Source of the DNA: JAVDCA01 sp035293985 | Lineage (GTDB): Bacteria > Pseudomonadota > Alphaproteobacteria > Rhizobiales > Xanthobacteraceae | Direction: 5' to 3' | DNA: 64,000 nt | NCBI GenBank assembly: GCA_035293985.1 | Contig: DATGLS010000040.1 | Span: 124,001 to 188,000, forward strand | In this document: piece after piece, positions 7,620 to 16,519 of the stretch | Numbering within the stretch: the stretch's first letter is position 1 | Layout: every line of letters begins with the position of its first letter | The notes under the pieces: model-generated | Seen by the model: only the letters and a program-made list of their open reading frames with translations | Told to the model about the DNA's origin: nothing | The model's database searches: none | Translations under genes and position numbers: made by a program

Positions 7620-9209
7620 ATGCGGGCAAGTCCTGATGAAGCCCTGACGGCACGGGAACGGGATTGGAACTTGGCGACCTTACGCGCTCCCATCGGCATC
7701 AAATCGGCGCTCGACCGCCTGATCGCGGCGTTGACCGATCCGGCGCGCCGGGAACGCACGGCGATCGCGGTCCTCGCCGTCTATTGCTCACTGTGGGCGC
7801 TCTATGGCGCGATCGCCAAGGGCAGCCAGGACGTGCACTTCGACATGGGCGAGATGGTCGCCTGGTCGCGCGAGGCGACCTGGGGCACGCCAAAGCATCC
7901 TCCGCTCGGGGCGTGGCTCGTGCGCGCCTGGTTCAGCGTGTTTCCCCTCGCCGACTGGTCCTACTACCTCTTCGCCATGATGGTCGCGACCGTCGCGCTG
8001 TGGCTCGCGTGGCGGATCTCGCGGCACTACCTCGGTCCGGAGAAGCGGGTCGTGGGCCTCGCGCTGCTCACGCTGGTGCCGTTCTTCAATTTCCATGCGC
8101 TGAAGTACAACGCCAACACCGTGATGCTGCCGCTGTGGGCGGCCGCGACGGCGGCGTTCCTGCGCTCCTATGAGACCCGCAACGTCCTCATCGCGGCGCT
8201 CGCCGGCGTCACGGCGGCGGCGGCGATGCTCGGCAAATACTGGTCGGCCGTGTTGCTGCTCGGCCTCGGGCTTGCAGCGCTGATCGACCAGCGGCGCGCG
8301 GCCTATTTCCGCTCGTCCGCGCCATGGATCACCATCGCGGCCGGGAGCCTTGCGCTCGCGCCGCACGTCGCGTGGCTCCATGCCCACGACTTCACGCCGT
8401 TTGCCTATGCGATGGATACACATCCAGGCACGCTGCTCGAGTGTCTGTGGTCCGGCGTCAACTACGTGATCGGGGCTGCGGCCTACGTCGCGGTGCCGGT
8501 CATGCTGGCGCTGCTCGCCGCATGGCCTTCGCCGGCGGCGCTGCGCGACATGATTTGGCCAGAAGCTCCCGATCGCAAGCTCGTCGTGCTCGCCTTCGTG
8601 CTTCCGCTCGCGCTGCCGACGCTGTTCGCGGTCGCCGCGCATGAGGTCGTCACGTCGCTGTGGGCGATTGCCAGCATGACGCTCTTGCCGGCGGTGCTGC
8701 TGTCCTCGCCGCGGAGCGTCGTGCCGCAGGTTGCCGCGCGCCGCATCGTCGGCTTCGCGGTCGCGTTTCCGCTGATCGCGCTCGCGCTGTCGCCGGTGAT
8801 CGCCTTGGTCATCCACCGCGGCGGCGTGCCGAACTATGCGACCCACTATCGCGGCGTCGCGCGCGCGGTCGAGAGCGCCTGGGCGCAGACCACCGATCGC
8901 CCGCTGCGCTTCATCGGCAGCTACAACAATCTGCTCTACGGCGCGCTGTTCTACCTGCCGCGCGAGGCCGCGCCGCTCGAGATCGTCAATCCGGCGGTCA
9001 CGCCGTGGATCGACGAGGCGCAAGTCGCCCGCGACGGCATCGCCCTGGTCTGCCCGACCGTGGAGACCACCTGCATGCACGCGCTCGAGGCGCGCGCCGC
9101 GCAGGGCGCCGTCGGACGCCGCATCGAGGTCGAGATCACGCGCCGCTATTTCGGGACGGACGACAAGCCCGACCGGTTCCTCATCGTGACGATCAAGCCG
9201 CGGGAGTAG
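7620..9209 (+). CDS. Glycosyltransferase family 39 / ArnT-like membrane protein
   Basis: A polytopic membrane protein of 529 residues with about ten hydrophobic segments. The first periplasmic loop holds FDMGEMVAWSREA and PKHPPLGAW, the pattern around the catalytic acid and the HPP motif of PMT/ArnT-type GT-C enzymes, which move a sugar from polyprenyl phosphate to lipid A, protein or another acceptor. A C-terminal soluble periplasmic domain follows the membrane part. The ATG at 7620 is the first start; a TTG at 7671 is an alternative and would drop a poorly conserved leader. It is divergent from the GT2-GtrA gene, the likely donor synthase. The acceptor is unknown. Confidence 0.8.
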   Translation: MRASPDEALTARERDWNLATLRAPIGIKSALDRLIAALTDPARRERTAIAVLAVYCSLWALYGAIAKGSQDVHFDMGEMVAWSREATWGTPKHPPLGAWLVRAWFSVFPLADWSYYLFAMMVATVALWLAWRISRHYLGPEKRVVGLALLTLVPFFNFHALKYNANTVMLPLWAAATAAFLRSYETRNVLIAALAGVTAAAAMLGKYWSAVLLLGLGLAALIDQRRAAYFRSSAPWITIAAGSLALAPHVAWLHAHDFTPFAYAMDTHPGTLLECLWSGVNYVIGAAAYVAVPVMLALLAAWPSPAALRDMIWPEAPDRKLVVLAFVLPLALPTLFAVAAHEVVTSLWAIASMTLLPAVLLSSPRSVVPQVAARRIVGFAVAFPLIALALSPVIALVIHRGGVPNYATHYRGVARAVESAWAQTTDRPLRFIGSYNNLLYGALFYLPREAAPLEIVNPAVTPWIDEAQVARDGIALVCPTVETTCMHALEARAAQGAVGRRIEVEITRRYFGTDDKPDRFLIVTIKPRE

Positions 9210-9213
9210 AGGT

Positions 9214-9312
9214 CGTCATTGCGAGGCGTGCGCAGCACGCCGACAAGCATCTCGATCCACAACGACTTGCGCCACGAGCTTGCTTCGGGCGCTACGCGCC
9301 CTCGCAATGACG
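9214..9312. repeat. Palindromic element with CGTCATTGCGAGG ends, copy 1 (family A)
   Basis: The element has perfect 13-bp terminal inverted repeats (CGTCATTGCGAGG and its complement) and internal GCTTCGGGCGC-type arms. It lies exactly between convergent genes ending at 9209 and 9320. Two further copies are at 19972 and 62221. Confidence 0.8.
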
Positions 9313-9319
9313 TGGGTGA

Positions 9320-10738
9320 TCAATACCGATACTGATCCGACTTGAACGGCCCCTCGGCCGGAATGCCGATGTAGCTCGCCTGCTTCTCGGTCATCTTGGT
9401 GAGCTTGGCGCCGATCTTGTCGAGGTGCAGTCGCGCGACCTTCTCGTCGAGGTGCTTCGGCAGCGTGTAGACCTTCTTCTGGTACTTGCCGGGATTGGTC
9501 CACAGCTCGATCTGCGCCAGCGTCTGGTTGGTGAACGACGAGGACATCACGAAGCTCGGATGGCCCATGGCGTTGCCCAGGTTCACGAGCCGGCCTTCCG
9601 ACAGGAGGATGATGCGCTTGCCGTCGGCGAACTCGATCTCGTCGACCTGCGGCTTGACGTTGTGCCACTTCAGGTTCCGCAGCGCGCCGACTTGGATCTC
9701 CGAGTCGAAGTGCCCGATGTTGCACACGATGGCGCGATGCTTCATCGCGCGCATGTGGTCGATCGTGATCACGTCGACGTTGCCGGTCGCGGTCACGAAG
9801 ATGTCGGCGCGCTTGGTCGCGTCCTCCATGGTGGTGACCTCGTAGCCGTCCATCGCGGCCTGCAGCGCGCAGATCGGGTCGATCTCCGACACCATCACGC
9901 GGCAGCCGGCCTGGCGCAGCGAAGCGGCCGAGCCCTTGCCGACGTCGCCGTAGCCGGCGACCATCGCGATCTTGCCGGCCATCATCACGTCGGTGCCGCG
10001 GCGGATGCCGTCGACCAGCGACTCGCGGCAGCCGTAGAGGTTGTCGAACTTCGACTTGGTCACCGAGTCGTTGACGTTGATGGCGGGAAACAGCAGCCGG
10101 CCTTCCTTCTCCATCTGGTAGAGCCGGTGCACGCCCGTGGTCGTCTCCTCGGTCACGCCCTTGATGCCTTTGGCGACCTTCGCGTACCAGCCGGGCTGCT
10201 GCTTGATCCGCTTCTGGATCGCGGCGAACAGCACCTCCTCTTCCTCATTGGTCGGCTTCGACACCACGGACGGATTGCTCTCCGCCTGCATGCCGAGATG
10301 CATGAGCAGTGTCGCGTCGCCACCGTCGTCGAGGATCATGTTGGGACCGCCGCCGTCCGACCATTCGAAGATGCGGTGGGTGTAGTCCCAGTACTCCTGC
10401 AGGCTCTCGCCCTTCACGGCGAACACCGGCGTGCCGCCGGCCGCGATCGCGGCCGCAGCGTGGTCCTGGGTCGAGTAGATGTTGCACGAGGCCCAGCGCA
10501 CGTCGGCGCCGAGCGCCTTGAGGGTCTCGATCAGCACCGCGGTCTGAATCGTCATGTGCAGGGAGCCGGCGATGCGGGCGCCACGCAACGGCTGCTTCGC
10601 CCCGAACTCCTCGCGCGTCGCCATCAGACCGGGCATCTCGGTCTCGGCCATGGAGAGCTCTTTGCGGCCCCATTCGGCGAGGCCGATGTCCTTGACGACG
10701 TAGTCGTGCGGAGCGGCTTTCTTTTGCGCTGCGGTCAT
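9320..10738 (-). CDS. ahcY: Adenosylhomocysteinase
   Basis: A 472-residue S-adenosylhomocysteine hydrolase, the cytoplasmic enzyme that splits SAH into adenosine and homocysteine and so relieves product inhibition of methyltransferases. The substrate segments SLHMTIQTAVLIETL, WASCNIYSTQDHAAAA and NEEEEVLFA, the NAD-binding VAGYGDVGKGSA loop and the C-terminal KSDQYRY (with the Lys and Tyr that reach the NAD of the neighbouring subunit) are all present. Length is normal for the proteobacterial form. It lies downstream of the HPr gene with 140 bases between them, and a perfect inverted repeat in that gap looks like its operator. Confidence 0.97.
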   Translation of the reverse strand: MTAAQKKAAPHDYVVKDIGLAEWGRKELSMAETEMPGLMATREEFGAKQPLRGARIAGSLHMTIQTAVLIETLKALGADVRWASCNIYSTQDHAAAAIAAGGTPVFAVKGESLQEYWDYTHRIFEWSDGGGPNMILDDGGDATLLMHLGMQAESNPSVVSKPTNEEEEVLFAAIQKRIKQQPGWYAKVAKGIKGVTEETTTGVHRLYQMEKEGRLLFPAINVNDSVTKSKFDNLYGCRESLVDGIRRGTDVMMAGKIAMVAGYGDVGKGSAASLRQAGCRVMVSEIDPICALQAAMDGYEVTTMEDATKRADIFVTATGNVDVITIDHMRAMKHRAIVCNIGHFDSEIQVGALRNLKWHNVKPQVDEIEFADGKRIILLSEGRLVNLGNAMGHPSFVMSSSFTNQTLAQIELWTNPGKYQKKVYTLPKHLDEKVARLHLDKIGAKLTKMTEKQASYIGIPAEGPFKSDQYRY

Positions 10739-10834
10739 GAGCGGTCCTTGTCTGGAAGCTGTCGAGGCGCGGACGATCGTTCGGCCGCGGTCCGGACGTG
10801 CCTATAGCAGGGCGCTGGCCGGCCTGCAATAAAC

Positions 10835-10854
10835 ATATAAAGCTTTCTTTATAT
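10835..10854 (-). promoter_or_regulatory. Perfect inverted repeat upstream of ahcY, candidate SAH/SAM-responsive operator
   Basis: ATATAAAG and CTTTATAT, 8 bp each, are separated by 4 bases, in an A/T-rich island about 100 bases before the ahcY start. ArsR-type regulators of methyl-cycle genes (SahR/SamR) are known to control ahcY in Proteobacteria through A/T-rich palindromes. Assignment to such a regulator is inference; the symmetry is seen directly. Confidence 0.5.
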
Positions 10855-10878
10855 CCGCCTTGGAGGGGCCGGCGAGCC

Positions 10879-11208
10879 CTATTCTTCCTCGCCGAACCGG
10901 CTGGAAATCAGCACCTCGAGCGCCGTGATGACGGCCTCGGCGTCTTTGCCGCAAGCATCCACCGTGATGTCCGTGCCGGGGCCGGCGCCGAGCGTCATCA
11001 GGCCGAGAATGGACTTGCCGCCGACGCTCTCGCCGCAACGCGTGACGCGCACGTCGGCATCGAATTTCTCCACCGTCTGGACGAACTTCGCCGACGCGCG
11101 GGCGTGCAGCCCCTTCTCGTTGCAGATGTGGAGGACGCGGACGATGGCACCGTCCCGCGACGGCGGGGCGTCGGTATAGTCGTCTGTCAGGCCGCGCGAT
11201 TCAGTCAT
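10879..11208 (-). CDS. HPr-like phosphocarrier protein
   Basis: A 109-residue protein with an HPr domain after a 20-residue N-terminal extension. The phospho-histidine site GLHARAS (H35) and the regulatory serine site GGKSILGLMTL (S66) are both intact, so the protein can accept phosphate from an EI-type enzyme on His and be modified by HprK on Ser. In alphaproteobacteria this protein belongs to the nitrogen-related PTS, which regulates rather than transports sugar. It overlaps the EIIA gene by four bases (ATGA) and follows hprK, the kinase for S66, in the same direction. Confidence 0.93.
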   Translation of the reverse strand: MTESRGLTDDYTDAPPSRDGAIVRVLHICNEKGLHARASAKFVQTVEKFDADVRVTRCGESVGGKSILGLMTLGAGPGTDITVDACGKDAEAVITALEVLISSRFGEEE

Positions 11209-11609
11209 TTCCCGGCAAGCACTCGGCTCGCAATTGTGATGTATTTACGGCCCGATTCCTGGGCGGCGGCGACGGCCTCGGCGAGCGGGCAGCCCTCGCC
11301 GCGGACTTTCGCAAGCTTGACGAGCATCGGCAGGTTGATGCCGGCGAGCACCTCGACCCGCGGACGGCTCATCACCGAGATGGCGAGATTCGATGGCGTG
11401 CCGCCGAACATGTCGGTCAGGATGGCGACGCCATCGCCGCTATCGACCCGCTTCACCGCCTCGATAATGTCGCGGCGGCACTGCTCGCCGTTGTCGTCCG
11501 GTCCGATGCTGATCGCTTCGATCTGCGACTGCGGGCCGACCACGTGCTCCAGGGCGGCGCGGAACTCAACGGCGAGCCGCCCATGGGTAACGATCACAAG
11601 GCCGATCAT
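11205..11609 (-). CDS. PTS EIIA component, mannose/fructose type
   Basis: A 134-residue EIIA-Man-type domain. His9 in MIGLVIVTHG is the phosphorylation site, and the ILTDMFGGTPSN segment near residue 62 is diagnostic. No EIIB, EIIC or EIID transporter genes are nearby, so this is an orphan EIIA of the alphaproteobacterial regulatory PTS chain rather than part of a sugar importer. It is placed between hprK (245 bases upstream) and the HPr gene (4-base overlap downstream). Confidence 0.92.
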   Translation of the reverse strand: MIGLVIVTHGRLAVEFRAALEHVVGPQSQIEAISIGPDDNGEQCRRDIIEAVKRVDSGDGVAILTDMFGGTPSNLAISVMSRPRVEVLAGINLPMLVKLAKVRGEGCPLAEAVAAAQESGRKYITIASRVLAGK

Positions 11610-11854
11610 TGGAACTCCTCGCGGGCGCCAAGAGCTTTAGGTGCGCTTTAGGTGCGCCGCACGAAAGGGCCACATTCATGACCACGCGAACCCCGAAGTG
11701 CAAGGGGCTCGCTGGCGTTATCTAGGCAATATGCCGCAATGCAGCAACACTCCCCGTGAAGTCGACCCCAAGGGATGGGTTTGTGGGCAGCTAATCGTAA
11801 CATGGTTAATTTTGTGCCCAGTGGTGAATCGTAGGGACTTCGCCCAGATCGGCC
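11610..11854. other. Gap between hprK and the EIIA gene, with an 11-bp tandem duplication
   Basis: These 245 bases hold no ORF worth calling. A short A/T-rich patch (about 11790-11825) may hold a promoter for the EIIA-HPr pair. The 11-mer GCTTTAGGTGC is duplicated in tandem at 11634-11655, close to the EIIA start. Confidence 0.5.
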
Positions 11855-12295
11855 TCAGCCCGCCAGGTCGGAAGCGAGACTGGCCAAAATCAGCGGGACG
11901 GGATCCGCCCCCGCTGCGACCGGGAGTCGCGGGAGCGTAATACCTTCAACGGCGACCTGTAGACCTGCCGCCTCCGGCAGGCGTGCGCTTTCTGCCGCGG
12001 CCAGGTCCACCACCCGGCCGACCACGGCAGCGGGTTCGTAGGCGAGGCGGCGAATGCCGAGGCCGTGCACCTCGATCAGACCGGCATTTTGCGGCAGAGG
12101 GCGCACCACCAGGCGTCCGTGATGCGGCTCGACCAGGCTGCGGTCGTCGGCCACGAGGCGGACGAACGGCAGGGCGCCGCTGTGCGCTTGCCATAGCAGG
12201 GCGAGGGCGAGCCGCGATTTGCCGGCGCCGGACGGCCCGCGGATCAGCAGCGCACGGGCGCCGACCAGAACCGCGGAAGCGTGAATCGACGCCAT
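11855..12295 (-). CDS. hprK: HPr kinase/phosphorylase, short alphaproteobacterial form
   Basis: A 146-residue protein with the Walker A loop GPSGAGKS at residues 20-27, followed by LVADDRSLVE and a C-terminal segment like the HprK family. It is only the C-terminal catalytic domain; the N-terminal domain of Firmicutes HprK (about 310 residues in all) is absent, as usual in alphaproteobacteria. The enzyme phosphorylates and dephosphorylates the HPr serine. The start is ATG 12295, which overlaps the chvG stop (TGATG), indicating translational coupling; an in-frame longer ORF only shadows chvG. Confidence 0.92.
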   Translation of the reverse strand: MASIHASAVLVGARALLIRGPSGAGKSRLALALLWQAHSGALPFVRLVADDRSLVEPHHGRLVVRPLPQNAGLIEVHGLGIRRLAYEPAAVVGRVVDLAAAESARLPEAAGLQVAVEGITLPRLPVAAGADPVPLILASLASDLAG

Positions 12296-14262
12296 CACAC
12301 CGCCGGCAGGCGAACCACGAACCGCGCGCCGAGCACCTTGGCGGGCTCGTCCGCGGCGGCGGTCGCAATGCGGTTCTCGGCCCACAGCTTGCCGCCATGC
12401 GCCTCGACGATCTGTTGCGAGATCGACAAGCCGAGCCCGGAATTCTGGCCGAAGCCCTGGTGCGGGCGGTCGGTGTAGAAGCGCTCGAAGATCTTCTCCA
12501 TGGCCTCCGGATTGATGCCGGGACCGTCGTCATCGACCATCACCTCGACCTCGCCGCGCAGGCGCCGGCACGTCACCCGCACGCCGCCGCCCGCGGGCGA
12601 AAACGAGCGCGCATTGTCGATCAGGTTGTTGATCACCTGGCCGAGCCGCGAGTCGTGGCCCGGCACCAGGAAGCTGCCGCCGCCCTCGAAGGCGAGCGCG
12701 ACCTTCACGTCGTTGTCGCGCTTGACCTCGTTGGCGACCGCCGTGACGGTCTTGAGCAGCTTTGCAAGGTCGACCGGGGTCAGCACCTGCCGCTGCATCT
12801 CGGCGTCGAGCCGGCTCGCGTCGGAGATGTCGGAGATCAGCCGGTCGAGCCGGCGCACATCGTGGCCGATCACGTCGAGCAGGCGTGCGCGGCTCTCCTC
12901 GGTCTTGGCGAGCGGCAGCGTCTCGACCGCCGAGCGCAGCGAGGTGAGTGGATTCTTCAATTCGTGCGCCACGTCGGCCGCGAAGCTCTCGATTGCCGCG
13001 ATGCGGCTGTAGAGCGCGTTGGTCATGTCCCGCAACGCGCCCGACAGGTGCCCGATCTCGTCGCGCCGCCGGGTGAAATCCGGAATGTCGACCCGTCCGG
13101 TGATGCGCCGGCGCACCAGCTCGGCGGCGTCCGACAGCCGGCGCACGGGCCGTGCGATGCTGCCGGCAAGCAGGATCGACAGCAGCACCATGATGCCGGC
13201 CGCGATCAGGCCCGTCTTGATCACCTTGCGCCGCTCAGCCTCGATGCGCTGGTCGATCTCGTTGCCTTGCGTCGACAGCAGCAGCACGCCGCGCACCGTA
13301 TGCGGGCGCTGCATCACCGGCATCGCGACCTGCACGATCACGCGGCCGCGGTCGTCGACGCGCACCATGCTGGCGTTTTGCCCGTTGAGCGCCTGCGCCA
13401 CCTCCGGATAGTCGCGCCCGTTGCCGACGATCTCCTCGTAGCGCGGCAGCCCGCCGCTGCTGAACCAGGTGCGGAACGGGATGGCGACGTGCCGTTCGAA
13501 CCAACTCGGTTTTTCGGCCGATGTCGCCGGCCGGTCGGGCGGCGCGTCGCCGCGTGCGCTGACGTTGCGGGTGTCGAGGATGAGGGAGCCGTCCGAGCCG
13601 TAGACGCGCGCCCGTGTGTTGGTCGGCGTCACCAGGCGCCGCAGCAGCGGACCGACCCGGTCGGGATTGATCGAGAAATCCAGGCTGTAATCCTCGCGGA
13701 CCTCGCCGTTCTGCAGGTCGGGCAGCCGGTTGGGATCGATCGCGATGGTCGAGCCGTTTTCCACCGTCGCGGCGCCCGCGATTGCGCCCGCGATCATCTC
13801 GCCCTGCACCAGCAGGCTGCCCACGCTCGCCTGGATCAGGCCTTCGCGCGCCTTGTTCAGCGGCACGATGCTCACCACCAGCGCCAGCAGCCCGAACACG
13901 TTGAGGAAGACGATGCGGCGGGTGAGGCTGGAAAAGCCCTGGATGACGAAGAACTGCCAGGCATGGCGCACCAGCCCGAGCGGGCCCTCGGTGCGCAGCA
14001 CGCGCCATGTGGCGCGGACGAAATCGACCGTGCGGCCGAGCGCCACGATGGTCGCGGCGGCGGCGCGACGCCGCCAGACATCGAGCAGCAGGGCGGCGCG
14101 CCGTGCGCGCCGTCGCGCATTGCCGGGACGCACCGTCTCGGCGGCGGCATGCAATGCTTGCGCGGTTCGATCGAGCACGTAGCTTCCAGGTTTGGTTTTC
14201 GGTCTCGGTTTCCCGGTCCCGTTCGTTGCGGCCAACTCGGTGATGACGGCGCGCGTCAGCAC
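12295..14262 (-). CDS. chvG: ChvG-type sensor histidine kinase
   Basis: A 655-residue membrane histidine kinase. After an unusually long basic cytoplasmic leader (about residues 1-105) there is a first membrane helix (IVFLNVFGLLALVVSIVPL), a periplasmic sensor domain, a second helix (GLIAAGIMVLLSILLAGSIA), HAMP, the DHp box FAADVAHELKNPLTS with phospho-His near residue 433, and an ATPase domain with NLIDNARSFS and DDGPGI. ChvG/ExoS senses acid or envelope stress and controls ChvI in rhizobia. It lies 39 bases after chvI and overlaps hprK, giving one chvI-chvG-hprK operon that links envelope sensing to the PTS. Confidence 0.94.
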   Translation of the reverse strand: MLTRAVITELAATNGTGKPRPKTKPGSYVLDRTAQALHAAAETVRPGNARRRARRAALLLDVWRRRAAAATIVALGRTVDFVRATWRVLRTEGPLGLVRHAWQFFVIQGFSSLTRRIVFLNVFGLLALVVSIVPLNKAREGLIQASVGSLLVQGEMIAGAIAGAATVENGSTIAIDPNRLPDLQNGEVREDYSLDFSINPDRVGPLLRRLVTPTNTRARVYGSDGSLILDTRNVSARGDAPPDRPATSAEKPSWFERHVAIPFRTWFSSGGLPRYEEIVGNGRDYPEVAQALNGQNASMVRVDDRGRVIVQVAMPVMQRPHTVRGVLLLSTQGNEIDQRIEAERRKVIKTGLIAAGIMVLLSILLAGSIARPVRRLSDAAELVRRRITGRVDIPDFTRRRDEIGHLSGALRDMTNALYSRIAAIESFAADVAHELKNPLTSLRSAVETLPLAKTEESRARLLDVIGHDVRRLDRLISDISDASRLDAEMQRQVLTPVDLAKLLKTVTAVANEVKRDNDVKVALAFEGGGSFLVPGHDSRLGQVINNLIDNARSFSPAGGGVRVTCRRLRGEVEVMVDDDGPGINPEAMEKIFERFYTDRPHQGFGQNSGLGLSISQQIVEAHGGKLWAENRIATAAADEPAKVLGARFVVRLPAV

Positions 14263-14301
14263 ATACGCGAGAGGGACGCCCCCGGCAGGCTACAGTCCAG
14301 G

Positions 14302-15003
14302 TTACATTTCCTTGAAGCGATAGCCGACGCCGTAGAGCGTCTCGATCATATCGAAATCGTCGTCGCTCTGCTTGAATTTCTTGCGCAAGCGCTTGATGTG
14401 GCTGTCGATCGTGCGGTCGTCGACGTAGACCTGATCGTCATAGGCGGCATCCATCAAGGCGTTGCGGCTCTTCACCACGCCGGGGCGCGTCGCCAGCGCC
14501 TGCAGGATCAGGAACTCGGTGACGGTCAGCGTCACCGGCTCGTTCTTCCACGTGCAGGTGTGGCGCTCCGGATCCATGCGCAGCAGGCCACGCTCGAGCA
14601 CCTTTGCCGAGTCGGTCTCCTTGGGCGCCGTCGCGTCCTTCGGCACGCCACGCCGCAGCACCGCCTTCACGCGCTCGACCAGCAGGCGCTGCGAGAACGG
14701 TTTGCGGATGAAATCGTCGGCGCCCATTTTGAGGCCGAACAGCTCGTCGATCTCCTCGTCCTTGGAGGTGAGGAAGATGACGGGCGTATCGGTCTTCTGG
14801 CGCATCCGGCGCAGTGTCTCCATCCCGTCCATGCGCGGCATCTTGATGTCGAGGATGGCGAGATCGGGCGGCGAGGTCTTGAAGCCCTCGAGCGCCGAGG
14901 CGCCGTCCGTGTAGGTCATGATCCGGTAGCCCTCCGCCTCGAGCGCGATCGAGACCGAGGTTAGGATGTTGCGGTCGTCGTCGACCAAAGCAATTGTTGG
15001 CAT
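14302..15003 (-). CDS. chvI: ChvI-type response regulator
   Basis: A 233-residue OmpR/PhoB-type response regulator. The receiver domain has the acidic pocket VDDD at 7-10, phospho-acceptor D52 in LDIKMPRMDG and the conserved Lys of IRKPFS. The winged-helix domain ends with DRTIDSHIKRLRKKF and YGVGYRF. The start at 15003 is the ATG before PTIALVDDD; an in-frame extension to 15105 is not conserved-looking. ChvI activates acid-stress, exopolysaccharide and virulence or symbiosis genes in Rhizobiales and is paired with the adjacent ChvG. Confidence 0.95.
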   Translation of the reverse strand: MPTIALVDDDRNILTSVSIALEAEGYRIMTYTDGASALEGFKTSPPDLAILDIKMPRMDGMETLRRMRQKTDTPVIFLTSKDEEIDELFGLKMGADDFIRKPFSQRLLVERVKAVLRRGVPKDATAPKETDSAKVLERGLLRMDPERHTCTWKNEPVTLTVTEFLILQALATRPGVVKSRNALMDAAYDDQVYVDDRTIDSHIKRLRKKFKQSDDDFDMIETLYGVGYRFKEM

Positions 15004-15221
15004 TAGCCCTGTCCCGTGACCGTTCCGATGTTCGTCTAAGCCCTTCAAGCGAGGCCGAAATGTGACACCGGACCGCTTTGGGCACGCTCTACGAGAAGCG
15101 CGCAAATCACCAATTGTGGCCGAATCTAGTACTTACAAGACTCCTGCGCCATAAAAACCGGCAGAGACGAGCTAAAATAGGTGGTTAACGGGAACTGGCC
15201 TCCAGGAGTTGATCCAGCGTC
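15004..15221. promoter_or_regulatory. Divergent region chvI / hugZ-like gene
   Basis: About 220 bases between divergent genes, relatively A/T-rich at 15100-15190, with no ORF. It should hold the promoters of the chvI operon and of the HugZ-like gene. No motif was clear enough to call. Confidence 0.4.
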
Positions 15222-16040
15222 ATGAGCACGGCCGAACGTCCCAAATCCGACTCCGAACCCGGCGCTCTGCCCGGCACGATGCCGGACCGCCTGCCCGAGA
15301 CGGCCGCACCGCCGGCCGGTTTCGCGCCGAAGGAACTGGCCAAGACCCTGCTGCGCGGCATCCGCGCCGGCACCCTGGCGACGCTCGACCGCAACACCGG
15401 ACATCCGTTCGCCTCGCTGGTCAATGTTGCAACCGACGCCGATGGCTCACCCATGATCCTGGTGTCGCGGCTCTCCACCCACACGGCCAATATCGAGATC
15501 GATGGGCGTGCCTCGATCCTGCTCGCCGAGACCGGCAAGGGCGATCCGCTCGCGCATCCGCGTCTCACCGTGCTCGGCCGCATGGCGCAGATCGCGCGCG
15601 GCGGCGACGAGGAGCCGCGCCTGCGCCGGCGCTTTCTCGCCCGTCATCCGAAATCCGAGCTCTATGCCGGCTTCGGCGACTTCGCCTTCTGGCGCATGGC
15701 GGTCGTGTCCGCTCATCTCAATGGCGGCTTTGCCCGCGCCGCCGATCTCGAGGCCGCCGATGTCCTCACCGTGGTCGACGATGCCGCCGATCTGCTCGCC
15801 GCCGAGGCGGACGCCGTCGCGCACATGAACGCGGACCACGCCGAGGCTTGTCGGCTTTACGCGACCAAGCTCCTGGGCGAGCCGGACGGCGCCTGGCGCA
15901 TCACTGGCCTCGACCCCGACGGCGCCGATCTCGCCGTCGGCGACCGCACTGCGCGGCTCGCCTTTCCGCAGCGCGTCACCGGGCCTGAGCAGCTGCGCAA
16001 GGTGCTGGTCGCGCTCGCGGCGCAAGCGCGCGCCGCCTGA
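15222..16040 (+). CDS. HugZ-like heme/flavin-binding protein (PNPOx-like plus DUF2470)
   Basis: A 272-residue protein. After a Pro-rich leader, residues about 40-170 form a pyridoxamine-phosphate-oxidase-like split barrel (GTLATLDRNTGHPFASLV, SPMILVSRLSTHTANI, RLTVLGRM). The C-terminal part (about 185-265; AVAHMNADHAEACRLYA) is a DUF2470 domain. This architecture is that of HugZ/HutZ, which bind heme and help degrade or handle it. No heme uptake genes are adjacent, so the role is inferred from the family only. It is the first gene of a run of three close genes ahead of pckA. Confidence 0.82.
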   Translation: MSTAERPKSDSEPGALPGTMPDRLPETAAPPAGFAPKELAKTLLRGIRAGTLATLDRNTGHPFASLVNVATDADGSPMILVSRLSTHTANIEIDGRASILLAETGKGDPLAHPRLTVLGRMAQIARGGDEEPRLRRRFLARHPKSELYAGFGDFAFWRMAVVSAHLNGGFARAADLEAADVLTVVDDAADLLAAEADAVAHMNADHAEACRLYATKLLGEPDGAWRITGLDPDGADLAVGDRTARLAFPQRVTGPEQLRKVLVALAAQARAA

Positions 16041-16047
16041 GCGCGCC

Positions 16048-16497
16048 GTGCGGGCGGCCTACAGCTATCGCGACGATGCCGCCTTTCCGCGCTTTCCCGA
16101 CGATCGGCCGATCATCATCTTCGACGGCGAGTGCGTGCTCTGCTCCGGCAGCGCGCAGTTCGTGCTGCGCCACGACAAGCGCAAGCTCTATCGCTTCCTC
16201 GCCGCGCAGACGCCGCTCGGCCGCGCGCTCTATGTCCATTATGGCCTCGACCCGCGCGACTACGAGACCATGATGCTGATCGCCGACGGCGTCGCGACCT
16301 TCAAGTCGGAAGCCGTCATCCGCATCGGCGAAGGGCTGGGCTTGCCGTGGTCGCTCGTGGCGGTCTTCCGCGTCCTCCCGCGGCCGTGGCGCGATCGTCT
16401 CTACGCGGTGCTCGCCCGCAACCGGCTGCGCATCCTCGGTCGGCGCGACAGCTGCTATCTTCCCGCGCCGAGCGACGCGGACCGGTTCCTTGGATGA
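16048..16497 (+). CDS. DCC1-like thiol-disulphide oxidoreductase family protein
   Basis: A 149-residue protein with the family signature FDGECVLCS, in which C29 and C32 form a CxxC pair, followed by RHDKRKLYRFLAAQ. DCC-family proteins are thioredoxin-fold proteins assumed to do thiol-disulphide exchange; their partners are mostly unknown. The start is a GTG at 16048, 7 bases after the HugZ-like stop, and the following gene begins next to its stop, so the three are likely co-transcribed. Confidence 0.82.
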   Translation: MRAAYSYRDDAAFPRFPDDRPIIIFDGECVLCSGSAQFVLRHDKRKLYRFLAAQTPLGRALYVHYGLDPRDYETMMLIADGVATFKSEAVIRIGEGLGLPWSLVAVFRVLPRPWRDRLYAVLARNRLRILGRRDSCYLPAPSDADRFLG

Positions 16498-16519
16498 GCG
16501 CGGCGCGCCTCCTCCCGAC

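Noticed and set aside
10739..10878. SAH riboswitch before ahcY
   Set aside because: No recognisable SAH-aptamer core or paired helices could be found by eye; the gap is explained by an A/T-rich operator-like palindrome.
11983..14964. A 993-codon open frame on the plus strand opposite chvG and chvI
   Set aside because: It is antisense to two well-recognised genes and has shadow-frame composition without any domain.
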